From Carex sylvatica (Eukaryota > Streptophyta > Magnoliopsida > Poales > Cyperaceae), in NCBI GenBank assembly GCA_964058845.1, contig CAXKVR010000027.1, forward strand, positions 1 to 64,000: 64,000 bases of DNA, read 5' to 3'. The position numbers and the translations under genes are program-made. Under the pieces are notes generated by a model, which worked only from the letters and a program-made list of their open reading frames with translations, ran no database searches and was not told the DNA's origin. The first letter of the stretch is position 1, and the number at the start of each line of letters is the position of its first letter. This document shows, piece after piece, positions 34,590-47,480 of the stretch.

Positions 34590-34979
34590 GTAAGGGTACT
34601 ATGATTTGCAAATTAAAGTGGGTGTATTAATTTGTATTCATATCTTTAGTTTGAAAGTTCAAAACATCGATCCAAACCGTTCAAGTTGATATCCATAGTA
34701 AATTGTGCTTGGAGACCAAATTTTATATGTTTTGCTATTTTTTTAGAATTTTTCAAAATCACCGTTTTTTATGGTCAAGAATTTTCTGAAAAACAGTGAT
34801 TTTCAAAAATTCTAAAATAATATTAAAAAGTTTTCAAAAAATATAAAATTTGGTCTCCAAGCAAAATTTAATAGGGATATCAACTAGAACGGTTCGGATC
34901 GACGTTTTGAACTTTAAAACTAGAGATATGAGCGCAAATTAAAACACCCACTTTAATTTACAAAACATATTAGCTTTAC
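34590..34979. mobile_element. Foldback MITE, family G-like copy
   Basis: GTAAGGGTACTATGATTTGC opens and CAAAACATATTAGCTTTAC closes; arms share aaattaaagtgggtgt / acacccactttaattt. The core differs (caagttgatatccatag) from the other copies. 390 bp. Flanks are (TA)n and (TA)n(GA)n. Confidence 0.8.
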
Positions 34980-35020
34980 TCTATATATATAGAGAGTAAG
35001 ACTCTCTCTCTATATATATA

Positions 35021-35238
35021 GTAAGACTACCATACATTGCAATGCATAGGTATTTTTGTGCATTGGACTATAAATCATCGGATTCATAGTCCAAATGACT
35101 GATCCAAACCGTTCATCTTGTTCTCCATATTAATATGTGTTTGGAGACCAAATTTTATATTTTTTAGAATTTTTTTTATTATTTATTAAGTCACTTTGAA
35201 AATCGCTGATTTAAATGTGACTTTTGATTTTACTGTTA
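35021..35238. mobile_element. Foldback MITE, family B, left half only
   Basis: GTAAGACTACCATACATTGC opens and the sequence follows family B through the core and centre (gtcactttgaaaatcgctga), then stops at about 35238, where unrelated DNA (ccacttgatggtttatccc) begins. The right arm is absent. Confidence 0.8.
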
Positions 35239-38222
35239 CCACTTGATGGTTTATCCCGTCCAGACACTGTAACTGATCTGGATAAATTATCCCATTTTTT
35301 CTAGATTTTAATTTTCCACTAAAATGATTCTCTTTCACGATATTTATTTATTTATTTTCTATTAATAAAAAAATCGGGAAGACTGATGGTTAGATCTGCA
35401 CCAGCCAACCAAATTTTATCACCACAATTTAACTACTGTTTTTAAATGAAATGAAAACGACTAGGTGAGCCAACCATATTAAAGATGTTGAAATTTATGT
35501 ACTTGTGTTGTGGCGCCAAAATAATCGCTGTCTAGCTAGTAGAGAGGGACAATAATTTTAATTTTTTTTTAAGGGGTAAAAATGTCTGCTGTTAACATGT
35601 CTTTCAATCATACAAATTTACTAAAACCTCCATGCTAACAGTATGGAACAGTTTGGATAAGTTTCGCTAACAGCTGGACTTGTCGCAAACCAGAAAATCC
35701 GAATCCAATCTAGTTCAGTCGTCCTGTTCTTATATAAATTAAAGTCTGCTCTATTGGAAATTGTTATAAATTTGGATTTCTTTACTTTGCTCACAAAATA
35801 AGATATAAAATTTTGAACATTAATACATTTATAATAGAGAATAAATTGATATATTGGGTGAGAATTTTTAATACACTAAAGACATGTATATATAATAGCT
35901 TTGAGTTGATAGCTTCTACCATGCCTTTCCAAAAAATAAAAAGGGACATATATAGTAGAGAATAAATTGATACATATCGTGTGAGAATTTTGTAGAAAAA
36001 CACAAAAGGATAATATTATTTAAAAAAATTCTTAATATTTTAGACATAAAAAGTATCTTAAGTTAATTAAGAAGGAAATATGACGCACCAATATCATGAA
36101 AGTGATGTATCTTTTTGTTAAGAAGGATACCATTTATTAACTGTCGTATGCTATCAGTTGACTTGACGCAGGTATATGGTAAGCCAATACCATTTCTTCA
36201 TAATTCTTGTTATTCTAGAAGAGCATGTGCAATAGAAAGCCAGACATTGCGGCCTTGCGGGCGCCCATATAACACCTGTTAAACAAAAATCTTTGAATGG
36301 AGATCTGTGCGGTTTTGATGGAATTAGAAATAATACTGTTCTATTTATCTCCTTATTAATTAAACCATGAAACTTCCTCATAAAAGAAAAGGCTCAGCTA
36401 TTGCGGGCACTCATAGGATATCAATTCAACGAAAGCGTTGGATCGAGATCTCTGCATTTTGTTGGAATGGAGAAATTAATAATTTCTATTGAGCATGCAT
36501 GTCCACAACAATATTTTTTTTTAATCCATTATCTATCATATTTTTAATTTGACATTTATATGGTACCTGTTGGATTGGAAAATATGATATACACTAATAT
36601 ATAGTACGCATTATGATCACTTATTCGGCTGAGACTCCATGACTTGGTAGTTGGTATATATTAACCCTAAATTATTATAGTGTTATAGTTGATATTTATT
36701 TTGTTGTCTCAGTCAACTTAACACCGGAAGAGGTGAACTTCAGATTCATATTTTTCTCAGAAAGGAAATTTATCACGATGTGTTGGTAATGTGTGGACAT
36801 AATATTCAGGCGAGAGATCATATTTTTTGTAATAAGAGGTTCCGTTTAACCAGAAGGTCTTGACCCCAGTATGGAAGGTAGTGCATTAATTAATTATATG
36901 ACTGATGTTGCTGTATAACAATTCACACCTTACCAATCATCTCTTGTTGAAGAACACAAAATTCTCTGGCTAATAAAGGGCCACTTGTGAATCACATCAA
37001 AGAAAAAGACTATATCATTATGGCAAATTGTCATAGATGAATATGACATTGGAGCAACCCAGTGAAATGATTAACATATATCTGTTGAAAGTTACTCCAC
37101 GTCATCATACTAATCAATTAAATGCTTGGGTATAACTTCGCTGTTTCATATTTATTCATACAGAAGATTGAATATTTGCATCCATAAAGAAAAGGCATGT
37201 CACTTTCAAGCACAGTCCAATGTAGACCTTTAAGATATCAATGATGCTAGATCGGCAATGGAAGTGGTTGATGAAAACAATAGGCAATTGATTGTTAATT
37301 TGATTCCGTAAAATATGAAATTGAGTGACCAGAGGGTTTGAATAAAAATTAAGTATTATCAAATTGAATAAAAACGGGAAGAAAAAGATTGAATCATGAT
37401 AAGCATGCTTAAACTTTTTAAGTTCAACCAACCCTTCTAACTGTCCTAATTCCTAAAATTTAAGTACAATCAAATTAAGCTACGTTTTCCGCAACCGTCT
37501 ATGAAAATTATTTTGGATGAAAAGCTTTTTAAATATAAGGCAAATAACAACGTTGTTTTGGTTCATACAATACACTAATTAAATAAAATCATATAAGACT
37601 TGTGTTGCATGAAGTCAAAACAGCTCCGTCAATATGTTTACCAAAATATAAACCTGCAGCCTCTGTTTATATATGAAAATGGGAGCTTCAGCTAAGCTCA
37701 ACTGAAAGGGGACAGAGCCACTCCTATAATTTTTTTTTCTTTTCATTTTTGTCCTTTCAAATTTATATTTTCTTCAAAACTATTACTACTAGCATCCTTC
37801 GTAAAATACCATAAAATTTGATGACAGTGGGTTTTACATCAGTTGCTAACGGCGATCCTACGACCTACGGAGTAGTTTTATGGGAATGAAATTTTGAGAT
37901 CTATTTTACAATGATCCAATTATCATCTTAGTGTGATCGGAGTCTAGCTATCACAGCTGATCATGTCAACTGAAAAAAGATAATCAAAATAGTTTCTGTA
38001 TGAAACCGTTAAATATGTGAAAAATAAAGAATCCAATTACGTTATACTAAGTATTACAAATATTTCTTTTAGGATTAGTTCATTTTGTTTTAGCGTTTTG
38101 TCTCAAAAAATTGAAAAATAAATAATGTGAAAAAATTGTCTATTTTTGCCTATTTTATTTCATTTTCCAGCAAATTTAATAATATTAATTTACCAAATTT
38201 TACTACTTCCCTCCATTTTATT
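35239..38222. other. Intergenic DNA, no gene recognised
   Basis: About 3 kb without a supportable gene. Frames at 35791, 36154 and 37156 (all minus) are short and have no domain or splice context. A taatagagaataaattgatat text occurs twice (about 35833 and 35953), a small duplication. A few GC-richer stretches (36240-36320, 36720-36760) could be old retroelement pieces, but I could not assign them. Confidence 0.45.
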
Positions 38223-38374
38223 CACTACTACAAGAAACATTTTTCTCATCGCCCATTTACCATCGGATATGCTTCCGCACAGATGGCGCTCGTCACGAGT
38301 GGCAGCGCTGTAATTATGATTATGTTGAACTTTTTACTGTCTGTTATGGACAGATGGCGCTCGTCACGAGTGGC
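38223..38374 (+). mobile_element. CACTA transposon terminus
   Basis: CACTACTACAAGAAAC is the canonical terminal inverted repeat start of plant CACTA (En/Spm) elements. The next 150 bp is GC-richer, with catcgcccatttaccatcgg as possible subterminal repeat sequence, and then the 81 bp array begins. No matching right terminus (ending TAGTAGTG after a TTTCTTG-type text) was found between the array end and 60830, so the element is incomplete, or its other end has decayed. Confidence 0.75.
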
Positions 38375-38375
38375 A
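38279..38375. repeat. 26 bp direct repeat at the array edge
   Basis: A 26 bp text containing gatggcgctcgtcacgag is present identically at 38279-38304 and 38350-38375, 71 bp apart. The second copy runs without a break into the satellite (ggcaagataatag). It carries the small palindrome CTCGTCACGAG. Confidence 0.9.
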
Positions 38376-39716
38376 AGATAATAGAGCTTTTACAACCCTA
38401 ATACAACAATCCAATTGAAGGTGTTTGCTGCTCTAGTAGTGTCTCCAGATGACAACATAAGAGAGTAGTTGTAACCATAATAAAACACACCAAATGAATG
38501 TGTTTGAAACACTCTAGTAGTATCTCCAGATGGCAAGATAATTGGGCATTTACAACCCTAATACAACACTCCAATTAATGATGTTTGGAGCACTCTACTA
38601 GTGTCTCTATATGGCAATATAATAGAGCATTTACAACCTTAATACAATACTCTAATTGAAGGTGTTTGGAGCACTCTAGTAGTGTCTTCAGATGACAAGA
38701 TAATAGGGCATTTAGAATCCTAATATAACGATCCAATTGATATTGTTTGGAGCACTCCAGTAGTGTCTCTATATGGCAAGATAATAGGGCATTTGTGAAC
38801 CCTTATACAACACTTTTATTATAGGTGTTTGGAGCAGTCTAGTAGTCTCTCGATATGACAAGATAATAGGGCATTTGCAGCTCCAATACAACACTCGAAT
38901 AGATGGTGCTCGGAGCACTCTAGTAATATCTCTATATGGCAAGATAATAGAGAATTTACAACCCGAATACAACAGTCCAATTGAAGGTGTTTGGAGAACT
39001 CTAGTAGTGTCTCCAAATGGCAAGATAATTGATAATTTACAACCCTAATACAACACTCCAATAGATGGTGTTCGGAGCACTCTAGTAGTGTCTCTATATG
39101 GAAAGATAATAGGGCATTTACAACAATCCAATTCAAAGTGTTTGGAGCACTCTAGTAGTGTCTCTATATGAGAAGATAATAGGGCATTTACAACCCTAAT
39201 ACAACACTCCAATTGAAGGTGTTTGGAGCACTCAAGTAGTGTCTCAATATGGCAAGATAATATGATATTTACAACCCTAATACAACACTCCAATTGATTG
39301 TGTTTGGAGGACTCTAGTAGCGTCCATATATACCAAGATAATAGGGCATTTACAACCCTAATACAAGACTCCAATTTATTGTGTTTGGAGGATTCTAGTA
39401 GTGTCTCCAAATTGCAAGATAATAGGATATTTACAACCCTAATACAACACTCCAATTGATTGTGTTTGGAGGACTCTAGTAGTGTCTCCAAATGGCAAGA
39501 TGGTAGGACATTAACAACCAAAATACAACACTCTAATTGATTGTGCTTGGAGGACTCCAGTAGCGTCCATATATGGCAAGATAATAGAGCATTTACAACC
39601 CTAATACAACACTCCAATGGAATGTGTTCACAGCACTCTAATAGTTTCTCCAGATGACAAGATAATAAGGCATTTACAACCCTAATACAACACTCCAATT
39701 GAAGGTGTTTGGAACA

Positions 39717-40508
39717 CTATAATAGTGTACCTATATTGCAAGATAATAGGGCAATGACAACACTAACCCAACACTTCAACTGAAGATGTTTGCAGCTCTC
39801 TAGTAGTGGCTCCAGATGGCAAGATAATAAGACATTTAGAATCATAATACAACACTCCAATTGAAGCTTTTTGTAGCACTCTAGTAATATCTCTATAAGG
39901 CAAGATAATAGGACATTTACAACCCTAATACAACACTCCAATTGACAGTGTTTGGAGCACTCTAGTAGTGTCCCTATATAGCAAGATAATAGGGCATGTA
40001 CAACCCAAATACAACACTCCAATTGAAGGTGTTTGGAGCACTCTAGTAGTGTCTCCATATGGCAAAATAATAGGGCATTTACAACCCTAATAGAACACAT
40101 TAATTGAATGTGTTTGGAGCACTCTAGTAGTGTCTCCAAATGGCAAGATAACAGGACATTTACAACCCTAATACAACACTCCAATTTATTGTGTTTGGAG
40201 GACTCTAGTAGCGTCCATATATGACAAGAAAATAGGACATTAACAACCCACATACAACACTCCAATGGAAGATTTTTGCAGCACTCTAGTAGTGTCTCCA
40301 GATGGCAAGGTAATATGGAATTTACAATCCTAATACAACACTCCAATTGAAGGTGTTTGGAGCACTCTAGTATTGTCTCCATATTGCAAGATAATTGGGC
40401 ATTTACAACCTTCATACAACACTCCAATTGTTGGTGTTTGGAGCACTCTAGTATTGTCTCCATATGGAAAGATAATTGGGCATTTACAACACCTATACAA
40501 CACTCCAA
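39717..40508 (-). other. Longest satellite-encoded ORF (263 codons)
   Basis: An open frame over almost ten consecutive monomers, each giving 27 residues rich in Leu, Cys and Val. Similar frames occur at 39045-39698 (217 codons), 42498-43097 (199), 46634-47131 (165) and 41319-41804 (161). They end where a monomer has a stop-creating change or an indel that is not a multiple of three. No signal peptide, known domain or promoter was recognised, and the residue pattern follows from the DNA repeat. I regard it as a by-product of monomer length and not as a proven gene. Confidence 0.3.
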
Positions 40509-43500
40509 TTGATGGTGTTTGGAGCACTATAGTAGTGTCTCTATATAGAAAGATAATAGGGCATTTACAACCGTAATACAACACTCCATTTGAAGTTGTT
40601 TGGAGCACCCTAGTAGTGTCTCCAGATGGCATGATAATTGGGCATTTACAACCCTAATACAACACAGCAATGGAAGGTGTTTGGAGCACTCTAGTTGTGT
40701 CTCTAGAAGTCAAGATAATAAGGCATTTACATCCCTAGTACAACACTCCAATTGAAAATGTTTGGAGCATTATAATAGTGTCTCTATATGACAAGATAAT
40801 AGGGCATTTACAACCCTAATACAATACTACAATTGAAGGTAATTGGAGCACTCTAGTAGTGTCTCCATATGGCAAGATAATATGGCATTTACAACCCTAA
40901 TACAACACTCCAATTGAAGGTGTTTGGAGCACTCTAGTATTGTCTCCATATGGCAAGATAATTGGGCATTTACAACCCTCATACAACACTCCAACTGAAT
41001 GTGTTTGGAGCGTTATAGTAGTGTCTCTATATGGAAAGATAATAGGGTATTTACAACCGTAATACAACACTCCAATTGTAGTTCTTTGGAGCACCCCAGT
41101 AGTGTCCCTAGATGGCACGATAATTGGGCATTTACAACCCTAATACAACACTTCAATGGAAGGTGTTTGGAGCACTCTAGTTGTGTCTCTAGAAGGCAAG
41201 ATAAGAAGGCATTTGCAACCCTAATACAACACTCCAACTGAAGTTGTTTGGAGCACCATAATAGTGTCTCCATATTGGAAGATAATCGGGTATTTACAAC
41301 CCTAATACAACACTCCAATTAAAGGTGTTTCGAGCACCCTAGTAGTGTCTCCAAATGACAAGATAATAGGATATTTAGAACCCTAATAAAACACTCCAAT
41401 TGATTCTGTTTGGAGGACTCTAGTAGCGTCCATATATAGCAAGATAATAGGGCATTTACAACCGCAATACAACATTCCAACGGAAGGTGTTTGCAGCACT
41501 CTAGAAAAGTCTTTATATTGCAAGATAATAGGGCATTTACAACCCTAATACAACACTCTAATCGAAGCTGTTTCGAGCACTCCAGTAGTGTCTGCAGCGG
41601 GCAAGATAATAGGACATTTACAACCCTAATATAACACTCTAATTGATTGTGCTTGGAGGACTCTAGTAGCATCCATATATGGAAAGATAACATGGCATTT
41701 ACAACCCTAATACAACACTCCAATGGAAGGTGTTTGCAGCACTCTAATAGTTTCTCCAGATAGCAAGATAATAAGGCATTTACAACTCTAGTACAACACT
41801 CCAATTGAAGGTGTTTGGAGCACTATAATAGTGTATCTATATGGCAAGATAATAGGGCAATGACAACCCTAACACAACACGTAAACAGAAGATGTTTGCA
41901 GCACTCTAGTAGTGGCTCCAGATGGCAATATAATAAGGCTATTGGAATCATAATACAACACTCGAATAGATAGTGTTTCGAGCACTCTAGTGATATCTCT
42001 ATATTGGAAGATAATAGGGCATTTACAACCCTAATACAACACTCCAATTGAACGTGTTTGGAGCACTCTAGTAGTGTCCCTATATGGCATAATAATAGGG
42101 CATTTACAACCCTAATACAACAATCCAATTGATGGTGTTTGCAGCACACTAGTATTGTCTACAGATGGCAAGATAATAAGGCATTTACAACCCTAATACA
42201 ATATTCCAATAGATGGTGTTTGGAGCACTCTAGTAATGTCTGGCAAGCTAATAGGGCATTTACAACCCTAATACAACACACCCATTAAATGTGTTTGGAG
42301 GACTCTAGTAGTGTTTCCATATGGCACGATAATTGGTCATTTACAATCCTAATACAACACTTCAATAGAAGGTGTTTGGAGCACTCTAGTTGTGTCTCCA
42401 GATGGCAAGATAATGGGGCATTTAAGACCCTAATACAAAAATCGAATGGAATGTTGTTGGAGCACTATAGTAGTAGTGTTCGTATATGGCAAGATAATTA
42501 GGTATTTACAACCCTAGTACAACACTCCAATTGAAGGTGTTTGGAGCATACTAGTAGTGTTTCCATATGACAAGATAATAGGGCATTTACAACCCTAATA
42601 CGACACTCTAATTGAAGGTATTTAGAGCACTCTAGGAGTTCCTCCAAATGGCAAGATAATATGATATTTACGACCCTAATACAACACTCCAATTGATTGT
42701 GTTTGGAGGACTCTAGTAGTGTCCATATATAGCAAGAAAATAGGGCATTTACAACCACAATACAACAATCTAACGGAAGGTGTTTGCAGCACTCCAGAAA
42801 AGTCTCTATATTACAAGATAATAGGGCATTTACAACCCTAATACAACACTCCAATTGATTGTGTTTGGAGGACTCTAGTAGGGTCCCCACCTGGCAAGAT
42901 AATAGGAAATTTACAACCCTAATACAACACTCCAATTGATTGTGCTTGGAGGACTCTAGTAGCGTCCATATATGACGAAATAATAGGGCGTTAATAACCC
43001 TAATACAACACTCCATTGGAAGGTATTTGCAGCACTCTAATTGTTTCTCTAGATAGCAAGATAATAAGGCATTTACAACCCTAATACAACACTCCATTTG
43101 AAGGTGTTTGCTGCACTATAGTAGTGTACCTATATGGTAAGTTAATAGGGCAATGACGACCCTAACACAACACTTTATTTGAAGATGTTTGCAGCACTCT
43201 AGTAGTGGCTCCAGATAACAAGAAAATAAGGCATTTAGAATCATAATACAACACTCCAATAAATAGTGTTTGGGGCACTCTAGTAACATCTCTATATGGC
43301 AAGATAATAGTTCATTTACAACCCTAATACAACACTTCAATTGATTGTGTTTGGAGGACTCTAGTAGCGTCCATATGTGGCAAGATAATAGGGCATTTAT
43401 AACCCTAATACAACACTCCAATTAAAGGTGTTTGGAGCACTCTAGTCCTGTCTCCAGATGGAAAGATAATTGGGTATTTCCGACCCTAATACAAGACTCC

Positions 43501-45949
43501 AATGGAAGGTGTTTGGAGCACTTCAGTTGTCTCAAGATGGCAAGATAATAAGGCATTTACAACTCTAATAGAACACTCCAATTGAAGGTGTTTGGAGCAC
43601 TCTAGTAGTGTCCCAATGTGTCAAGATAATAGGACAATTACAACCCTAATACAACACTCCAATTGAAGGTGTTTCGAGCAATCTAGTAGTGTTTCCATAT
43701 GGCAAGATAATAGGGCATTTACAACCCTAATAAAACACTCTAATTGAAGGTGTTTGGAGCACTCTAGTAGTGTCTCCAAATGGCAAGATAGTAGGATATT
43801 TACAACCCTAATACAACACTCCAATTGATTGTGTTTGGAGGACTCTAGTAGCGTCCATATATAGAAAGCTAATAGGGCATTTACAACCATAATACAACAC
43901 TCCAACGGATGGTGTTTGCAGCACTCTAGTAAAGTCTCTATATTGCAAGATAAAAAGGCATTTAGAACCCTAATACCACACTTCAATTAACAATGTTTGC
44001 AGCACTATATTAGTGTCCCTATGTGACAAGATAATAGGGTATTTACAACCCTAATACAACTCCCTAATTGAAGTTGTTTGGAGCACTCTAGTAGCGTCCC
44101 CAGCTAGCAAGATAATAGGACATTTACAACCCTAATACAACACTCCAATTGATTGTTCTCGGAGGACTCTAGTAGCGTCCATATATGACGAAATAATAGG
44201 GCGTTTACAACCCTAATACAACACTCCATTGGAAGGTGTTTGCAGCACTCTAATTGTTTCTCCATATTGCAATATAATAAGGCATTTACAACCCTAATAC
44301 AACACTCCAATTGAAGGTGTTTGCTGCACTATAGTAGTGTACCTATATGGCAAGATAATATGGCAATGACGACCCTAACACAACACTTCATTTGAAGATG
44401 TTTGCAGCACTCTAGTAGTGGCTCCAGATGGCAAGATAATAAAGCATTTAGAATCATAATACAACACTCCAATAGATAGTGTTTCGAGCACTCTAATAAC
44501 ATCTCTATATGGCAAGAAAATAGGTCATTTACAACCCTAATACAATACTCCAATTAAAGGAGTTTGGAGCACTCTAGTAGTGTCTCCAGATGTCAAGATA
44601 ATTGGGTATTTACGACCCTAATAAAACACTCCAATGGAAGGTGTTTGCAGCACTTTAGTTGTGTCTCCATATGGCAAGATAATAAGGCACTTACAACCCT
44701 AATAGAACACTCCAATCGAAGGTGTTTGGAGCACTCTAGTAGTGTCCCTATGTGGCAAGATAATAGAGCAATTGCAACCCTAATACAACTCTCCAATTGA
44801 AGGTGTTTCGAGCAATCTAGTAGTGTCTCCATATGGCAAGATAATAGGGCATTTACAACCCTAATAAAACACTCTAATTGAAAGTGTTTGGAGCACTCTA
44901 GTAGTGTCTCCAAAATGCAAGATAATAGGACATTTACAACCCTAATACATAACTCCAATTTATTGTGATTGGTGGACTCTAGTAGCGTCCATATATGACA
45001 ATATTATATGGCATTTACAACCCATATACAACACTCCAATGGAAGGTGTTTGCAGCACTCTAGTACTGTCTCCAGATGGCAAGATAATATGGCATTTATA
45101 ACCCTAATACAACACACCAATTGAAGGTGTTTAGAGCACTATAGTAGTGTCCTTATATAGCAAGATAATAGGGCATTTACAACGCTAATACAATACTCCA
45201 ATTAAAGATGTTTGGAGCACTCTAGTAGTGTCTCTATATGGCAAGATAATATGGCATTTACAACTGTAAAATAACACTCTAATTGAAGGTGTTTGGAGCA
45301 CTCTAGTAGTGTTTGCAGATGGCAAGATAATAGGGCATTTAGAACCTTAATACAACACTCCAATTTATTGTGCTTGGAGGACTCTACTAACGTCCATATA
45401 TGGCATTTACGACCCTAATACAACACTCCAATGGAAGGTGTTTGGAGCACTATCGTAGTGTCTCCAGATGGCAAGATAATAAGGCATTTACAACCCTAAT
45501 ACAACACTCCAATTGAACATATTTGGAGCACTTCCTATATGGCAAGATAATAGGGCATTTACGAACGTAATACAACACTCCCTTTGAAGATGTTTGGAGC
45601 ACTCTAGTAGTGTCTCCAGGTGGCAAGATAATAAGACATTTACAATCATAATACAACACTTTAATAGATAGTGCTTGGAGCACTCTAGTAATGTCCCTAT
45701 ATGGCCAGATAATATGGCATTTACGACCCTAATACAACAATCCAATTGATGGTGTTTGCAGCACACTAGTATTGTATACAGATGGCAAGATAATATGGCA
45801 TTATTTACAACCCTAATATAATATTCCAATAGATGGTGTTTGGAGCACTCTAGTAATGTCTCTATTTGGCAACATAATAGGGCATTTACAACCCTAATAC
45901 AACACACCCATTAAAGGTGTTTGGAGCACTCTAGTAGTGTTTCCATATG

Positions 45950-47480
45950 GCAAGATAATTGGGCATTTACAACCCTAATAGAATACTCCAAATGAAGGTG
46001 TTTGTAGCACTCTAGTAGTGTCTCCATATGGCAAGATAATAGGGTATTTACAACCCAAATAAAACACTCTAATTGAAGGTGTTTGGAGCACTCTAGTAGT
46101 GTCTCGAAATGGCAAGATAGTAGGACATTTACAACCCTAATACAACACTCCAATTGATTGTGTTTGGAGGACTCTAGTAGCATCCATCTATAGCAACATA
46201 ATAGGGCATTTACAATCCTAATACAACACTCCAACGGAAGGTGTTTGCAGCACTCTAGTAGAGTCTCTATATTACAAGATAATAAGGCATTTACAACCCT
46301 AATACAATACTTCAATTAATGGTGTTTGGAGCACTATAGTAGTGTCCCTATGTGACAAGATAATAGGGTATTTACAACCCTAATAAAACACTCTAATTGA
46401 AGTTGTTTGGAGCACTACAGTAGTGTCCCCAGCCGGCAAGATAATAGGACATTTACAACCCTAATACATTACTCCAATTGATTGTGCTTGGAGGACTCTA
46501 GTAGCGTCCATATATGACAAAATAATTGGGCATTTACAACCCTAATACAACACTCCATTGGAAGTTGTTTGCAGCACTCTAATTGTTTCTCCAGATAGCA
46601 AGATAATAAGGCATTTGCAACCCTAATGCAAGATTATAAGGCATTTACAACCCTAATACAGCACTCCAACTGAAGGTGTTTCGAGCATGATAATATGGCA
46701 ATGACGACCCTAACACAACACTTCATTTGAAGATGTTTGCAGCACTCTAGTAGTGGCTCCAGATGGCAAGATAATAAAGCATTTAGAATCATAATACAAC
46801 ACTCCAATAGATAGTGTTTGGAGCACTCTAATAACATCTCTATATGGCAAGAAAATAGGTCATTTACAACCCTAATACAATACTCCAAATTAAGGTGTTT
46901 GGAGCACTCTAGTAGTGTCTCCATATGGCAAGATAATAGGGTATTTACAACCCAAATAAAACACTCCAATTGAAGGTGTTTGGAGCACTCTAGTAGTGTC
47001 TCCAAATGGCAAGATAGTACGATATTTACAACCCTAATACAACACTCCAATTGATTGTGTTTGGAGGACTTTAGTAGCATCCATCTATAGCAACATAATA
47101 GGGCATTTATAACCCTAATACAACACTCCAACGGAAGGTGTTTGCAGCACTCTAGTAAAGTCTATATATTACAAGATAATAAGGCATTTACAACCCTAAT
47201 ACAATACTTCAATTAATGGTGTTTGGAGCACTATAGTAGTGTCCCTATGTGACAAGATAATAGGGTATTTACAACCCTAATAAAACACTCTAATTGAAGT
47301 TGTTTGGAGCACTATAGTAGCGTCCCCAGCTGGCAAGATAATAGGACATTTACAACCCTAATACATTACTCCAATTGATTGTGCTTGGAGGACTCTAGTA
47401 GCGTCCATATATGACAAAATAATTGGGCATTTACAACCCTAATACAACACTCCATTGGAAGTTGTTTGCAGCACTCTAAT
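45950..47480. repeat. Tandem segmental duplication of about 11 monomers
   Basis: Two adjacent blocks (about 45950-46560 and 46890-47470) carry the same run of monomer variants, including the rare texts catccatctatagcaacata (46181 and 47078, 897 bp apart), acttcaattaatggtgttt and aatacattactccaattg. Their similarity is far above that between random monomers, so the block was copied as a unit. Confidence 0.8.
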
